This document shows positions 8,177-16,859 of a stretch of DNA of 64,000 nucleotides, piece by piece; the first letter of the stretch is position 1; each line of letters begins with the position of its first letter. Below the pieces are notes generated by a model, which had not been told where the DNA came from, ran no database searches, and saw nothing but the letters and a program-made list of their open reading frames with translations. Source of the DNA: Candidatus Omnitrophota bacterium (lineage in GTDB: Bacteria; Omnitrophota; Omnitrophia; Omnitrophales; Aquincolibacteriaceae); assembly GCA_016196565.1 (NCBI GenBank), contig JACPXK010000068.1, positions 16,177-80,176 of the forward strand. The letters run 5' to 3'. The position numbers and the translations under genes are program-made.

Positions 8177-8260
8177 GATCTGCCTCCTGTTTGTCTCAAA
8201 GGATATCAGGAGAATGTCAAAAACAAATAATATGGAAGTAAAAAGTAGGCAAAGAAGGGA

Positions 8261-8650
8261 TTAGCGCAGCAATAAACTGTAGGTTAAGGTCAGCAAGACA
8301 AAACCGGTAAACGCCGTATATTTCCGGTTCCGTTCGATAAAAGCGAAATAAATCATGGAAGCCAAAACCCGAATATAAGGTGTTAACATCAAAAAGACAA
8401 TGCCGAGATTAATCAACAGACGCGGCCGGAAATTTCCATGGGCGACAAGACTGAGTTCTTCAAAAATGAATTGCAGCACATTGGTTTTGGGCAGTGTGTA
8501 ATCAAATTGAAACTTCCCGGTAAGAAACCATTTCCAAGCAAGACCACTTGTAATAAAAATCAAACTGAGTCCGAGTCCCGTCCTCAAAATCCGGCTGACG
8601 AGAAGATCCATTTTTAAGGATTGAAGATTTTCATTATTCTGACTCATCAT
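8261..8650 (-). CDS. DUF1634-family membrane protein
   Basis: 129 aa with three hydrophobic segments (about residues 22-44, 75-103 and 112-128) and a short cytoplasmic N-terminus. DUF1634 proteins typically sit beside TauE/SafE anion exporters, and this one overlaps such a gene by 4 bp on the same strand. The function of the family is not established; an accessory subunit of the exporter is the natural guess from context. Confidence 0.78.
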   Translation of the reverse strand: MMSQNNENLQSLKMDLLVSRILRTGLGLSLIFITSGLAWKWFLTGKFQFDYTLPKTNVLQFIFEELSLVAHGNFRPRLLINLGIVFLMLTPYIRVLASMIYFAFIERNRKYTAFTGFVLLTLTYSLLLR

Positions 8651-9477
8651 AATCCTCGAATTCCCCGTAAAGTCATTTCAATTCCCAGGATGGCTAAAAC
8701 GGCGAGAAAAAACCAGCGTATGATCCGATTCGACAAACGGACAAGGAGGCGTGTTCCCAAGAAAGAGCCGGCCACAATTCCCAAAATAACGGGGGCCGCG
8801 AGACCGGGATCAATAAGTCCCGAAGAAAGATAAACTCCTGTTCCTGCCAATGCGGTGACGCCGATAATTAAATTGCTTGTCGTTGTAGATACTTTCGGCG
8901 GAAGCCCCATGACAAGATCGTGAATCAAAACTTTCAGTGCACCGGCGCCGATACCCAATAAACCTGCGATGAGGCCGGCCCCAAACATCAAAATTCCTCC
9001 CCAATGGGCCAAGCGAGCTTTGTATTCGATGGTCCGGTGTTCTGTATGATCATAATATTTTCCTTCAAATTCCAGCCATTGAGAGAATTGATCCTGCTGG
9101 TGAATGGGTCTCCATCTTTCTTTATGTTGCCATAGTAGAGTTACCCATGAGCTCAGCAAAACAACTCCAAAAATAAGGAATAACGGTCTTTGATCAGATA
9201 CGATGGTAATGGACGCCCCGGCCAATGCTCCAACCATGGTAAACATTTCCAAGAACATGCCTATTTTTAAATTTGTGAGATGGTCCCGCACATAAGCCGA
9301 AGCCGATCCGCTGGAAGTCGCAATTACAGAAATCACGCTAAGGGCGATGGCATGTTTAATGTTAAGGCCAAAAAGGGTCAGAACGGGAATCAGAACCACG
9401 CCGCCGCCCATTCCACTCATGGCGCCGACAAACCCTGCGAAGACAGAAACGATAAATAAAATATGAATGGGTATCAT
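8647..9477 (-). CDS. TauE/SafE-family sulfite/organosulfonate exporter
   Basis: 276 aa polytopic membrane protein with the family's duplicated layout. The first half starts GFVGAMSGMGGGVVLIPVL and the second contains GLIAGLLGIGAGALKVL, the glycine-rich repeat pair of TauE/SafE transporters. Substrate is uncertain; sulfite, sulfoacetate and related anions are known for the family. The ATG has no Shine-Dalgarno site of its own, but it overlaps the stop codon (ATGA) of a 19-codon upstream ORF that does have one, so translation is probably coupled. Confidence 0.86.
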   Translation of the reverse strand: MIPIHILFIVSVFAGFVGAMSGMGGGVVLIPVLTLFGLNIKHAIALSVISVIATSSGSASAYVRDHLTNLKIGMFLEMFTMVGALAGASITIVSDQRPLFLIFGVVLLSSWVTLLWQHKERWRPIHQQDQFSQWLEFEGKYYDHTEHRTIEYKARLAHWGGILMFGAGLIAGLLGIGAGALKVLIHDLVMGLPPKVSTTTSNLIIGVTALAGTGVYLSSGLIDPGLAAPVILGIVAGSFLGTRLLVRLSNRIIRWFFLAVLAILGIEMTLRGIRGL

Positions 9478-9533
9478 GTATAAATTATATCGGTAAATAT
9501 TAATGAAGCCGTACTCAAATAAAAATTAAACAT
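9474..9533 (-). CDS. 19-codon leader ORF upstream of the TauE/SafE gene
   Basis: An ATG at 9533 has an AGGAGG eight bases upstream and encodes MFNFYLSTASLIFTDIIYT. Its TGA overlaps the exporter's ATG in the ATGA configuration. Since the exporter start lacks a ribosome site, this ORF probably loads ribosomes for the exporter by coupling. The peptide itself has no recognisable regulatory codon run. Confidence 0.5.
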   Translation of the reverse strand: MFNFYLSTASLIFTDIIYT

Positions 9534-9561
9534 AATTTACTCCTCCTAAGGATAAATTGTC

Positions 9562-9569
9562 ATTATACT
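9562..9569. promoter_or_regulatory. Overlapping divergent -10 elements
   Basis: A perfect TATAAT on the minus strand (9562-9567, toward the leader ORF and TauE/SafE) overlaps TATACT on the plus strand (9564-9569, toward the aquaporin). No convincing -35 is visible for either, so strength cannot be judged. Confidence 0.4.
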
Positions 9570-9606
9570 GACCCAAAATGATTAAAAGAGAAATCAAATA
9601 AAATAA

Positions 9607-10290
9607 ATGAGTCTTTTGCATAAAAGTCTTGGAGAGTTTGTCGGAACATTTGCCCTCGTTTTTGCGGGATGCGGGTCCATCATGATTGCTGAAAGGTTTC
9701 CCGCAAGTATCCCGATTGGGGTGATTCCCCTTGTCTTCGGCTTGACGGTCGCGGCGATGGTGTATGCTCTGGGACATATTTCGGGAGCTCATTTTAATCC
9801 GGCCGTGACAGTTGCCTTCGCCGTAGCCAGGCATTTTCCTGCCAAGGAAGTGCTGGCTTACTGTTCGGCGCAAATTCTTGGGGGACTTGCGGCCATTTCT
9901 ATTTTAGCGGCGACTCTTCCTGAAGGGCAAACATTCGGAGCAACTCTTTCGGCCGTCGGAATTTTTTCGGCCCTGGTTTGGGAATTCATTCTCACTTTCT
10001 TTTTGATGTTTTTGATTATTGCCGTGGCGACAGACACGCGCGCGGTAGGAACCATGGCAGGGGTTGCCATTGGGGCAGCGGTTGCTTTTTGCGCTTATGT
10101 TGGCGGTCCGGTCACCGGAGCTTCCATGAATCCGGCAAGATCTTTTGCTCCCGCGTTATTTCAGCATCAAATGACTACATTTTGGATTTATCTTATGGCT
10201 CCACTGGCCGGAGCCGTCAGCGCAGCCTTGAGTTATGAAGGTATCCGTTGCCAGACCGAAAAAAATAAAAACGCAAAAGGCTGTTGTTAA
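9607..10290 (+). CDS. MIP-family aquaporin/aquaglyceroporin, arsenite-associated
   Basis: 227 aa with six membrane helices and both NPA boxes (HFNPAVT and SMNPARS). It overlaps the arsenate reductase gene by one base (TAATG). In some bacteria an aquaglyceroporin (AqpS) replaces ArsB and lets arsenite, formed from arsenate by ArsC, leave the cell. That role is inferred here from the gene pairing. The Cys-Cys C-terminus after a Lys/Asn tail is unremarkable. Confidence 0.9.
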   Translation: MSLLHKSLGEFVGTFALVFAGCGSIMIAERFPASIPIGVIPLVFGLTVAAMVYALGHISGAHFNPAVTVAFAVARHFPAKEVLAYCSAQILGGLAAISILAATLPEGQTFGATLSAVGIFSALVWEFILTFFLMFLIIAVATDTRAVGTMAGVAIGAAVAFCAYVGGPVTGASMNPARSFAPALFQHQMTTFWIYLMAPLAGAVSAALSYEGIRCQTEKNKNAKGCC

Positions 10291-10721
10291 TGAAAACGAG
10301 GGTTCTGATTCTTTGCACCGGCAATTCCTGCCGCTCTCAAATGGCGGAAGGAGTTTTAAGGCATTATGGAAGCGGCAAGTTCGAGGTTTTTAGTGCCGGG
10401 ACAAAGCCTTCCAAGGTCAATGAAAACGCAATCAAAGTGATGCACGAAATAGGAATCGACATTTCAGGCCAGCGGTCTAAACATGTAAGCGAATTTTTGG
10501 GTCAGAATTTTCATTATGTGATTACTGTTTGTGACAACGCTAAAGAATCCTGTCCCATTTTCCCGGCTAAAAGCACGCATCTTCATTGGGCTTTTCCCGA
10601 TCCTCCGCATCAAAAAGAAACTACCGAGGAAGTTTTGGACGAATTCCGCAAGGTAAGGAATTTAATTCGCCGGAAATTCCGCAAGGCGGCAAGCACAGGT
10701 GTGTTTGATGAAAAAGAATGA
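10290..10721 (+). CDS. arsC: Arsenate reductase, thioredoxin-coupled type
   Basis: 143 aa protein of the low-molecular-weight phosphatase fold. The P-loop CTGNSCRSQ near the N-terminus carries the nucleophilic Cys. A downstream CDNAKESCP supplies the two cysteines of the disulfide cascade that thioredoxin reduces, and HWAFPDPP holds the family's catalytic Asp. It reduces arsenate to arsenite. It is translationally coupled to the upstream aquaporin. The next gene converges with no spacing, its stop codon beginning at the adjacent base. Confidence 0.95.
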   Translation: MKTRVLILCTGNSCRSQMAEGVLRHYGSGKFEVFSAGTKPSKVNENAIKVMHEIGIDISGQRSKHVSEFLGQNFHYVITVCDNAKESCPIFPAKSTHLHWAFPDPPHQKETTEEVLDEFRKVRNLIRRKFRKAASTGVFDEKE

Positions 10722-11921
10722 TTAAGATTCGAGGAATGAGGAGTCTTCCAGAAATGCGAAAGACTCCAAAGGAATAAACCTAATTTCGGTTTCTTCCAAT
10801 TTTAAAATACCTTCCTGATTCTCATTGATAACAAAAGCGCGTTTGGTTTTAGGATAGCGAAGAAGAAAGCGTTTAAGCCCTGAAGGAATTTCCATTCGAT
10901 TTAAATGGGTCTTAACTTCAAAGGGGAATGGCTTTCGATTTCGAAGAAGAATAAAATCGACTTCAGAACTATCCTTCGTCCGCCAAAATTTTAACTCCAT
11001 ATTAGGTTTCAGCATTTGATGAAGCTTAAGGCCCACGAAACTTTCGAAAAGAATTCCATTGTCAGAGCGGTCTTTAATGGCCGAAAAGTCTTTTAAAAGA
11101 GCATTTCGTATGCCTAAATCATAAAGATAAATTTTTGAAGATTTTTTAAGTTCATTGCCGAGATTGGTTGAAAAACTGAAAATACGGACAATGGAAAAGG
11201 TTTGGTCGAGAATGTCAAGATAACGATTCAAGGCATTGACGCTCATATTGATTTCTTGGGCTAAGGAATGGACGGAAATAAGGGAGCCCTGATATTGGGC
11301 AAGTAAATAGAGGAGATGATTAAAAGCGCGGATATTTTCTTCACGGATAAGCGCTTTGATATCCTTCAGGATATAAGCACTTAAGAGTTCCGATAAAATT
11401 ACCTGTTTTCTTTCCTCAGAATCTGTATGAGTTAAAGCCGGCATTCCCCCGAATCGAAGATAAGTTTGGAGATTATAATTTTTGTCGTTTTGTTTGATTT
11501 CAGCGAACTGAAGGGGAAAGACGCGATAAAGAAATCTTCGGCCCGCAAGGCTTTCTTTGAGGTGTTTATGTATTTCCAGGGAAGAAGATCCCGAACAAAT
11601 AAGCTTTATCTTAGTTTTAGAATCATAAAGGGCTTTGAAAATTTTTGAAGCATTTTCTAAGTATTGAAATTCATCAATAAAAACAACATTCCCTGAAGAT
11701 CGGATTTTTTCAATAATTTCATGATTGGGACGGTTAAATTCAGCAAGAATTTGAGGCTGTTCCAAATCGAAAAAGGCCGTTTGACGGCCCTGTTTTTTAG
11801 CTTCGTCTTCTAGCATTTTAAGGAGAGTCGTTTTTCCAACCTGACGGGGACCAAGCAGGATAAGGATTTCTGGTTGTCTTATTTCTTCTTGTAACTGCTT
11901 GAATACAAAGCGGTTAATCAT
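10722..11921 (-). CDS. AAA ATPase with DUF4143 domain
   Basis: 399 aa. Walker A GPRQVGKTT (24-32), Walker B VVFIDEFQYL, a central winged-helix-like region, and a C-terminal DUF4143 domain with a nuclease-like SEVDFILLRNRK...FEVK pattern. Such ATPases are common, often solitary and laterally mobile in bacteria and archaea; their cellular role is not settled. An inverted repeat TTTACC/GGTAAA lies just upstream of the start. It sits between arsC (convergent) and the PhoBR genes without evident functional link. Confidence 0.88.
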   Translation of the reverse strand: MINRFVFKQLQEEIRQPEILILLGPRQVGKTTLLKMLEDEAKKQGRQTAFFDLEQPQILAEFNRPNHEIIEKIRSSGNVVFIDEFQYLENASKIFKALYDSKTKIKLICSGSSSLEIHKHLKESLAGRRFLYRVFPLQFAEIKQNDKNYNLQTYLRFGGMPALTHTDSEERKQVILSELLSAYILKDIKALIREENIRAFNHLLYLLAQYQGSLISVHSLAQEINMSVNALNRYLDILDQTFSIVRIFSFSTNLGNELKKSSKIYLYDLGIRNALLKDFSAIKDRSDNGILFESFVGLKLHQMLKPNMELKFWRTKDSSEVDFILLRNRKPFPFEVKTHLNRMEIPSGLKRFLLRYPKTKRAFVINENQEGILKLEETEIRFIPLESFAFLEDSSFLES

Positions 11922-11933
11922 GGTACTGACTAA

Positions 11934-11952
11934 TTTACCCTAGTAAGGTAAA
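11934..11952. promoter_or_regulatory. Operator-like inverted repeat upstream of the AAA ATPase
   Basis: TTTACC and GGTAAA face each other across seven bases, 13-31 bp upstream of the ATPase ATG. The position would suit autoregulation or a promoter-overlapping operator, but no regulator is identified. Confidence 0.3.
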
Positions 11953-12048
11953 AAAGTCAAAACCTCTCTTCTCTGAACCGCAAAGAAACTGGGGCTTGAC
12001 GCAAGCACCCATGAAGGCCGCTCCTGCCGTAAAATTCTCCAGCAAGCT

Positions 12049-13254
12049 TTAGGTATTTAATGGCAGGGTAAAAGAAAATTTCGAGCCTTTTCCTAACGTG
12101 CTTTTGCAGGAAACATTCCCGCCATGGGCTTCAACAATATGTTTGACGATGGCAAGACCTAAACCGGTTCCGCCGGAATCCTTGTTACGCGCCTTGTCGA
12201 CACGGAAAAATCTTTCGAAGACACGCGGAATATCCTCTTGAGGTATGCCGACTCCGGTATCTTCTACCGATAATTGAATGTCTGTTTTCCGTGGAATAGC
12301 GGTAAGAATAATCTTTCCTCCGGGCCGGTTGAATTTAACGGCGTTCTCGATCAAATTGACAAATACTTGCTGAATTTTATCGCTGTCCGCCAGAATGCGC
12401 TGACCAGAATCCGATCTAATAAGGCTTTCCACGCCGATTTTTTTTTCTTTAATCTGAGAATCCAAAAGCTGAAGGGCTTTGAGTACAATGGATTCGAGAT
12501 CGATTGTTCCCGGCCGCATGGAAATTTCGCGCGATTCGATTTTGGAAAGTTCGAGAAGGTCGTCGATTAAACGCGCAAGCCGCGCGGTATCTTCTTCCAT
12601 CATTTTCAAAAATGTCTCGGCTTTTTCGGGGTCTTTCAGCGCGCCACCGAGGAGAGTTTCGATAAATCCCTTAATGGAAGTCAGCGGTGTTTTAAGCTCA
12701 TGCGAGACATTCGCCACAAAGTCACGGCGTAGATTTTCAAGTTTCCGCATTTCGGTAACATCCGTTAAAACCAAAATACCGCTTAAGCCTTCTTCGCGTT
12801 TTGAAACTCCCACCGCATGGGCCTCTAAGATTTTTTTTACCGGACGGGAAATTTCCATTTCCACGATGGGGGTTTTTTCTCCTGACATGGCTTGATCCAT
12901 CATGATGTCGATTTTGGGATTGCGGACGATTTCAATAAGGGTTTTCCCCGCGGCTTGCTTTTCGGGGACACCGAAAATTTCTTCGGCGCTTGGATTGATG
13001 GCAAGAATTTGCTTGCTGCTGTCGACGGCGATTACCGCTTCCGTCATGCTTTCAAGGATGACCGCGATTTTTGCTTTTTCGGCTTCGCTTTCCGCGATTC
13101 GTTTTTTTAGGTTTTTTTCGGTCCGGTGCATCTCCCAGCGCAGCGTTTCGAGGGCCTTATTTTTTCGCCGGAAAAGAATCAGGATCAAGACAAACGAAAC
13201 AGTAATCAGGAAAAAAAGAAAGGCAGGAAGAAAAACATTCCAGCTAGGATTCAT
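12049..13254 (-). CDS. phoR: PhoR-type sensor histidine kinase
   Basis: 401 aa. One N-terminal membrane helix (about residues 8-30) with no sizeable periplasmic domain, a PAS domain (about 60-170), a HisKA domain with [16 protein letters not shown] (phosphorylated His), and a HATPase domain with N, G1 (VEDTGVGIP) and G2 ([13 protein letters not shown]) boxes. The ATG at 13254 lies within the end of phoB, an 11-bp overlap; a TTG at 13260 is the alternative. Known PhoR proteins of this layout sense phosphate through the Pst complex rather than directly, which fits the nearby transporters. Confidence 0.92.
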   Translation of the reverse strand: MNPSWNVFLPAFLFFLITVSFVLILILFRRKNKALETLRWEMHRTEKNLKKRIAESEAEKAKIAVILESMTEAVIAVDSSKQILAINPSAEEIFGVPEKQAAGKTLIEIVRNPKIDIMMDQAMSGEKTPIVEMEISRPVKKILEAHAVGVSKREEGLSGILVLTDVTEMRKLENLRRDFVANVSHELKTPLTSIKGFIETLLGGALKDPEKAETFLKMMEEDTARLARLIDDLLELSKIESREISMRPGTIDLESIVLKALQLLDSQIKEKKIGVESLIRSDSGQRILADSDKIQQVFVNLIENAVKFNRPGGKIILTAIPRKTDIQLSVEDTGVGIPQEDIPRVFERFFRVDKARNKDSGGTGLGLAIVKHIVEAHGGNVSCKSTLGKGSKFSFTLPLNT

Positions 13255-13936
13255 AATCAAACCGGTAACCTACGTTTTTGACCGTGATGATGCGCTCTGC
13301 CTCATTCCCGATTTTTTTTCGAAGCGATCCGATATGCATATCCACGGTACGGGTTTCAATATGAAGGGATTGATCGTAACCCCAAACTTGGTCGAGAAGA
13401 TGTTCGCGGGAAAGCGCTCTGCCTTGGGCTTCCATGAGTGTTTTTAGGAGATCGTATTCTTTGGAGGTAAGTTCCACTGTCTTTTTTTTAAAAGTGACCA
13501 CGTGTTTGGCCGTGTCAATTTCCAGCAATCCGGCTTTTAGAATTTTTTCTTTGGGCTTTTCTTTGGAGCGGCGGAGCACGGCTCTCACGCGTGCCACAAG
13601 CTCCCGCGGGCTGAAAGGCTTGGTCAAATAATCGTCAGCCCCAAGTTCCAAGCCGATGATTTTATCCGTTTCTTCGCTTTTGGCCGTCAGCATGATAATG
13701 GGTATGGCCGAAGTTTTTTCGTTTTGCTTGAGCGTTTTGCAGATTTCCAAGCCGTCTGTTTCCGGAAGCATCAAATCAAGCACAATGAGAGAAGCTTTTT
13801 GTTTTCGCGCCAATTCAAGTCCCGTATCGCCGTGCTGGGCCGTAAGGACCTGAAAGCCCGCCTCTTCGAGATTATATTTTACAAGCTCGAGAATGTTTTT
13901 TTCGTCTTCAATCACCAGAACGGTTTCTTTAGCCAT
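13244..13936 (-). CDS. phoB: PhoB-type response regulator
   Basis: 230 aa OmpR/PhoB-class regulator. The receiver has the acidic pair in VIEDEKNI, the phosphoacceptor in [13 protein letters not shown] and the Lys in [11 protein letters not shown]. The winged-helix DNA-binding domain follows (about 130-227, with [10 protein letters not shown] and NVGYRF). It precedes and overlaps phoR. Close to two Pst operons, it is the expected activator of the window's Pho-box-like sites, one of which lies upstream of this gene. Confidence 0.95.
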   Translation of the reverse strand: MAKETVLVIEDEKNILELVKYNLEEAGFQVLTAQHGDTGLELARKQKASLIVLDLMLPETDGLEICKTLKQNEKTSAIPIIMLTAKSEETDKIIGLELGADDYLTKPFSPRELVARVRAVLRRSKEKPKEKILKAGLLEIDTAKHVVTFKKKTVELTSKEYDLLKTLMEAQGRALSREHLLDQVWGYDQSLHIETRTVDMHIGSLRKKIGNEAERIITVKNVGYRFDYES

Positions 13937-14013
13937 AATCCTCCGTTAAAATCGGCGCTATCTTATCCTCTCCATGGGCTGGGCGCAATCCGGATTCTCA
14001 AGATCAATGCAAA

Positions 14014-14031
14014 ATTTACTTATTCTTTACA
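14014..14031 (+). promoter_or_regulatory. Pho-box-like direct repeat upstream of phoB
   Basis: ATTTACT (14014-14020) and CTTTACA (14025-14031) are offset by 11 bp, about 80-95 bp upstream of phoB and pointing away from it. It is the same motif and spacing as at the two pst promoters. Autoregulation of phoB is well known elsewhere; the reversed orientation lowers my confidence. Confidence 0.35.
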
Positions 14032-14094
14032 CTACATTCAAAAGAGAAAGTTTTTTTCAAGATTTAGGAAATCAGAAGAAGACAGTCTATTTTG

Positions 14095-14316
14095 TTAAAA
14101 ATCAAGCAATTTGGAAGGCGTCATTTTGAAGGCGTTGGCGATTTTTACGATGGTTTCAAGGCGGGCATCTGTGGGATGGCGGCTTTCTAATCTTTGTATG
14201 TGTTTGTAAGCAATATCGGCCCGTTCGGACAACTCTTCCTGAGTCATTCCATGTTTCTCTCTCAGTTCACGAAGCCGTTTTGCAAATTGAAGGCGTATAT
14301 TCTCTTTTTCCTTCAT
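14095..14316 (-). CDS. Small XRE-family helix-turn-helix regulator
   Basis: 73 aa consisting of a single Cro/C1-type HTH domain (RLRELREKHGMTQEELSE, then the recognition helix AYKHIQRLES). It probably binds DNA as a dimer. It is divergent from the receiver gene at 14467; tandem 14-bp repeats lie between them and could be its operator. No membrane or ligand domain is present. Confidence 0.85.
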   Translation of the reverse strand: MKEKENIRLQFAKRLRELREKHGMTQEELSERADIAYKHIQRLESRHPTDARLETIVKIANAFKMTPSKLLDF

Positions 14317-14337
14317 GGCCGGTATTATCTTTATCTA

Positions 14338-14389
14338 ACCACTCTATTGACACCACTCTGTTGACACCATTCATTTAAGGTGTTATCTT
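14338..14389 (+). promoter_or_regulatory. Sigma70-type promoter with tandem -35 hexamers
   Basis: A 14-bp unit ending in TTGACA occurs twice in tandem. The second TTGACA (14361-14366) is followed after exactly 17 bp by TATCTT (14384-14389), a good promoter reading toward the receiver gene. The first TTGACA is at 14347-14352. The tandem unit may also be an operator for the divergent XRE regulator. Confidence 0.6.
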
Positions 14390-14466
14390 TCTTAATGCGA
14401 AACCCATGCCAAAGTTAGAAGAGGGGTCGGGATTTAGCTTAATATACGGCAACGCGAGGTGCAGTT

Positions 14467-14841
14467 ATGAAACGTATCCTGGCGATCGATGACGAGACGG
14501 AGATTACGGATTGGATACGGGAAATCTTTGAAGGGGAGGGGTATTGCGTGGAAACGGTCAATGGGGGCATAGAAGCGGTAAGAAGAGGTGATGAAACCGG
14601 CTTCGATGTGATTATCACTGATATCAAGATGCCGGGGCTGAATGGGGCCGAGGTTATTAAAAAGATGCGGCAGGGAATGAATGCCTCGACGCCCATCATT
14701 GTGCTGACGGGGAGCCCGGACTGTCAGACCACTAAGCTCGTCGAATCGCTCAAGCCCTTTGCTTGGATTGATAAGCCGTTTGGCTTGAACGCCATTATCG
14801 AAATTGTGCACCAGGCGATTCAGAGCCGTTTGAGAGAATAA
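14467..14841 (+). CDS. Stand-alone response-regulator receiver protein
   Basis: 124 aa, one receiver domain and no output domain. Acidic residues in AIDDETEI, phosphoacceptor Asp in VIITDIKMPGLNG, conserved Thr/Ser in VLTGS and Lys in WIDKPFG are all present, so it should be phosphorylatable. No cognate kinase is adjacent. It could act as a CheY/Spo0F-like relay. Confidence 0.88.
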   Translation: MKRILAIDDETEITDWIREIFEGEGYCVETVNGGIEAVRRGDETGFDVIITDIKMPGLNGAEVIKKMRQGMNASTPIIVLTGSPDCQTTKLVESLKPFAWIDKPFGLNAIIEIVHQAIQSRLRE

Positions 14842-14865
14842 TATTCAAATTGTATTGAGAAGAAC

Positions 14866-15010
14866 ATGATGCAAGTGGTTATTTCGCCGAGATATCAGAT
14901 TGTCATTCCAAACGAAAGAAAAAGTCATCATTTTGATACCTACAGTTCCGCTTAAGTGTTATCGAGGTTTCTTAAAAGGAATGGATACCAAAAATATTCG
15001 TGAAAAATTC
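14866..15010 (+). pseudogene. Decayed AbrB/MazE-type antitoxin
   Basis: One frame gives MMQVVISPRYQIVIP, the start of an AbrB-type swapped-hairpin domain. It then breaks, and the C-terminal signature PLKCYRGFLKGMDTKNIRE continues in another frame from about 14920. Compared with intact family members, the middle of the DNA-binding domain is missing, so a deletion with frameshift is likely. No toxin gene follows. Confidence 0.6.
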
Positions 15011-15095
15011 CTGATTGAAAAACTCCTTGCGCCTATAGCATTTGAATTTATAATACCCCCAACATACCAAAAACCAAAAGAGGTACTGCTGCGCC

Positions 15096-16328
15096 GTGGA
15101 CAAAAACCGCTGGGTTGAATTCCTCGCCTTAAGACTTAGATCTCAAATCTCCCTGGAAAATGCCCAAAAGGCCCAAACTTGGGGCTTTGCCATCATCAGC
15201 CTTCTTTCACTCGGCGCGGTTTTGACGGGTTCCGGCGAAAGTTCCGGCTCTTACGGCGTTCGCGATACACATTCTGTTTTTTTGATTTTGTTTCACCTGG
15301 TGATGATTCTCGGGGTTTATCTTCCCGTTCTTTTCCTGGAAAAAGGGAGAAATCCTTTGGCGCGTGTCCTGGGAATGCGCGAAGCCAGTTCGCTTTGTTT
15401 TCTTTCTATCTTAATTACTTTCTATGCCTTAATGATTGCCAATGTGAGTTTCCAGGCCATCGCCGTGACAGGGGAAAGCTCCTCCGAATCCCCGGCTTTC
15501 AGCCATCTCGTGCTTTGGATTAATTTTCTTGTAGCCGCTATTTACGGCACATCTTCTCTTTTCGCTTTCGCCAGTTTTCTCGGCTTTCCTCAGGCCATTG
15601 CCCGTTTCGTCGAAAAAGGCCGGACTGTTTTTAAAGTACTATTTGGATTTCATATCGGGCTTTGCCTTCTTCTGGCCCTTGCGGGACCGGTCGAATTTGG
15701 AAATGCCGCTTTTCTTCAAGAGCTGAAGTCCGCCGGACTTTTCTGGATTTTTATTTTGTCTTCCTTGTTTTTTGCCGGAAGAATTTTTTCCGAATCGGCA
15801 GTGCCTGCTTTGGCGGGACTAGAGCTTGATGTGACGGCCGGACGGCTGGAACGTCAGGAAGATATTCTTGCCCGTTTGAAAGAGGCCTTCAGTTCCCGGC
15901 GTTTTCTTGGCTGGCATCTTGGGATTTCCAAACTTATCGCGGAAAAATCTCATCAAATTGCCCAGTTTGCCCACGAGGCCGTTCAATTAATCAGTCATGA
16001 AAAACCCTCGGAATTTGATCTTGGCAAAGTCGAGGACCGTTACCGCCGGGCCGAGGCCCTTGCCAAAAAGCTGGAAAAAGACGGCCAGCGTTTCGCGCTC
16101 AGTGTTTTTCTTTTCTGTCTGAATGAGGCCGAAAGGGAAAAGGCCGAAGAGTTAAGGGACCAATTTTCCCGTGAAATCCGGAATGCCAAATTGGAGCTTG
16201 CCGGTATTCGTAAACGTATTGACGAGAAACTCTTACAGCTAAAAAGCCAGCAAGGTTTGCCTTCTCTCGGGCCTTCGCTTTCATTGCCCAAACCCGAAGC
16301 CGCCAGTCTTACTTCTTCCAAAAATTAA
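15096..16328 (+). CDS. Hypothetical polytopic membrane protein with C-terminal helical domain
   Basis: 410 aa, GTG start. The first 240 residues hold about six hydrophobic segments. The rest is charged and helical (for example RRAEALAKKLEKDGQ), likely coiled coil, ending in a low-complexity Ser/Pro tail. I do not recognise a family. It stands between the antitoxin remnant and the metal-efflux genes, with no clear operon partner. Confidence 0.75.
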   Translation: MDKNRWVEFLALRLRSQISLENAQKAQTWGFAIISLLSLGAVLTGSGESSGSYGVRDTHSVFLILFHLVMILGVYLPVLFLEKGRNPLARVLGMREASSLCFLSILITFYALMIANVSFQAIAVTGESSSESPAFSHLVLWINFLVAAIYGTSSLFAFASFLGFPQAIARFVEKGRTVFKVLFGFHIGLCLLLALAGPVEFGNAAFLQELKSAGLFWIFILSSLFFAGRIFSESAVPALAGLELDVTAGRLERQEDILARLKEAFSSRRFLGWHLGISKLIAEKSHQIAQFAHEAVQLISHEKPSEFDLGKVEDRYRRAEALAKKLEKDGQRFALSVFLFCLNEAEREKAEELRDQFSREIRNAKLELAGIRKRIDEKLLQLKSQQGLPSLGPSLSLPKPEAASLTSSKN

Positions 16329-16400
16329 AAATTCCCCCAGTTGACACTCTCCTTTCTCAGGGGTACATTATTAATGCCTTTTCGAAAAGGAACGAAATTC

Positions 16401-16775
16401 ATGGGAAGAAAATCAAAAAAAGTTTTGGCTGTTTTCATTTTTGCCGCCATTGTCATTCCGGTGGCGATGGGCGCTTTTTGCCATTGCTGCGAAGCGGCGC
16501 CGAACACCCAGGTCACCCTTGCTTCGGCAGAAGATCATTCCTGCTGTCCCGAAAGTGTTGACGTTCCTAATTGTCAAATTCCCGCGATTCATCAGGCAAA
16601 ATTTCTGACGCCTTCTCAAAGTTTCAATGCCCTCATTTTCCAAAAGGATTTTTCTTTCCGACCGGTTCTTGCCGGTTATTCTCACGATTCTGATTTTGAG
16701 CATTTCCCTGCAGGCTTCGATCCTCCGGGATTTCATCAGCCTCTCTTTTTGTCCCTTCAAGTCCTTCGCATCTAG
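16401..16775 (+). CDS. Small exported Cys-rich protein ahead of the cus operon
   Basis: 124 aa. The ATG at 16401 follows AAGGA. A signal peptide (about 1-27) is followed by FCHCCEAAP and HSCCPE, so five cysteines and a histidine cluster near the mature N-terminus, which could bind metal or form disulfides. The remainder is Phe/Pro-rich. It lies 84 bp upstream of the RND efflux operon, so a periplasmic metal-related role is plausible but unproven. Confidence 0.7.
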   Translation: MGRKSKKVLAVFIFAAIVIPVAMGAFCHCCEAAPNTQVTLASAEDHSCCPESVDVPNCQIPAIHQAKFLTPSQSFNALIFQKDFSFRPVLAGYSHDSDFEHFPAGFDPPGFHQPLFLSLQVLRI

Positions 16776-16859
16776 AATCTCCTTTTTTGTCGTTTAAGCC
16801 GATAATTTTCTAAGCCCTTAGTCTGTCGGTTTTAGAGCTTTACGAAAGGAGATATCAAG

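Noticed and set aside
8076..8264. 62-codon plus-strand frame after pstB2
   Set aside because: No ribosome site and odd Cys/Ser-rich composition; the minus-strand ORF at 7997-8176 has the better start signal.
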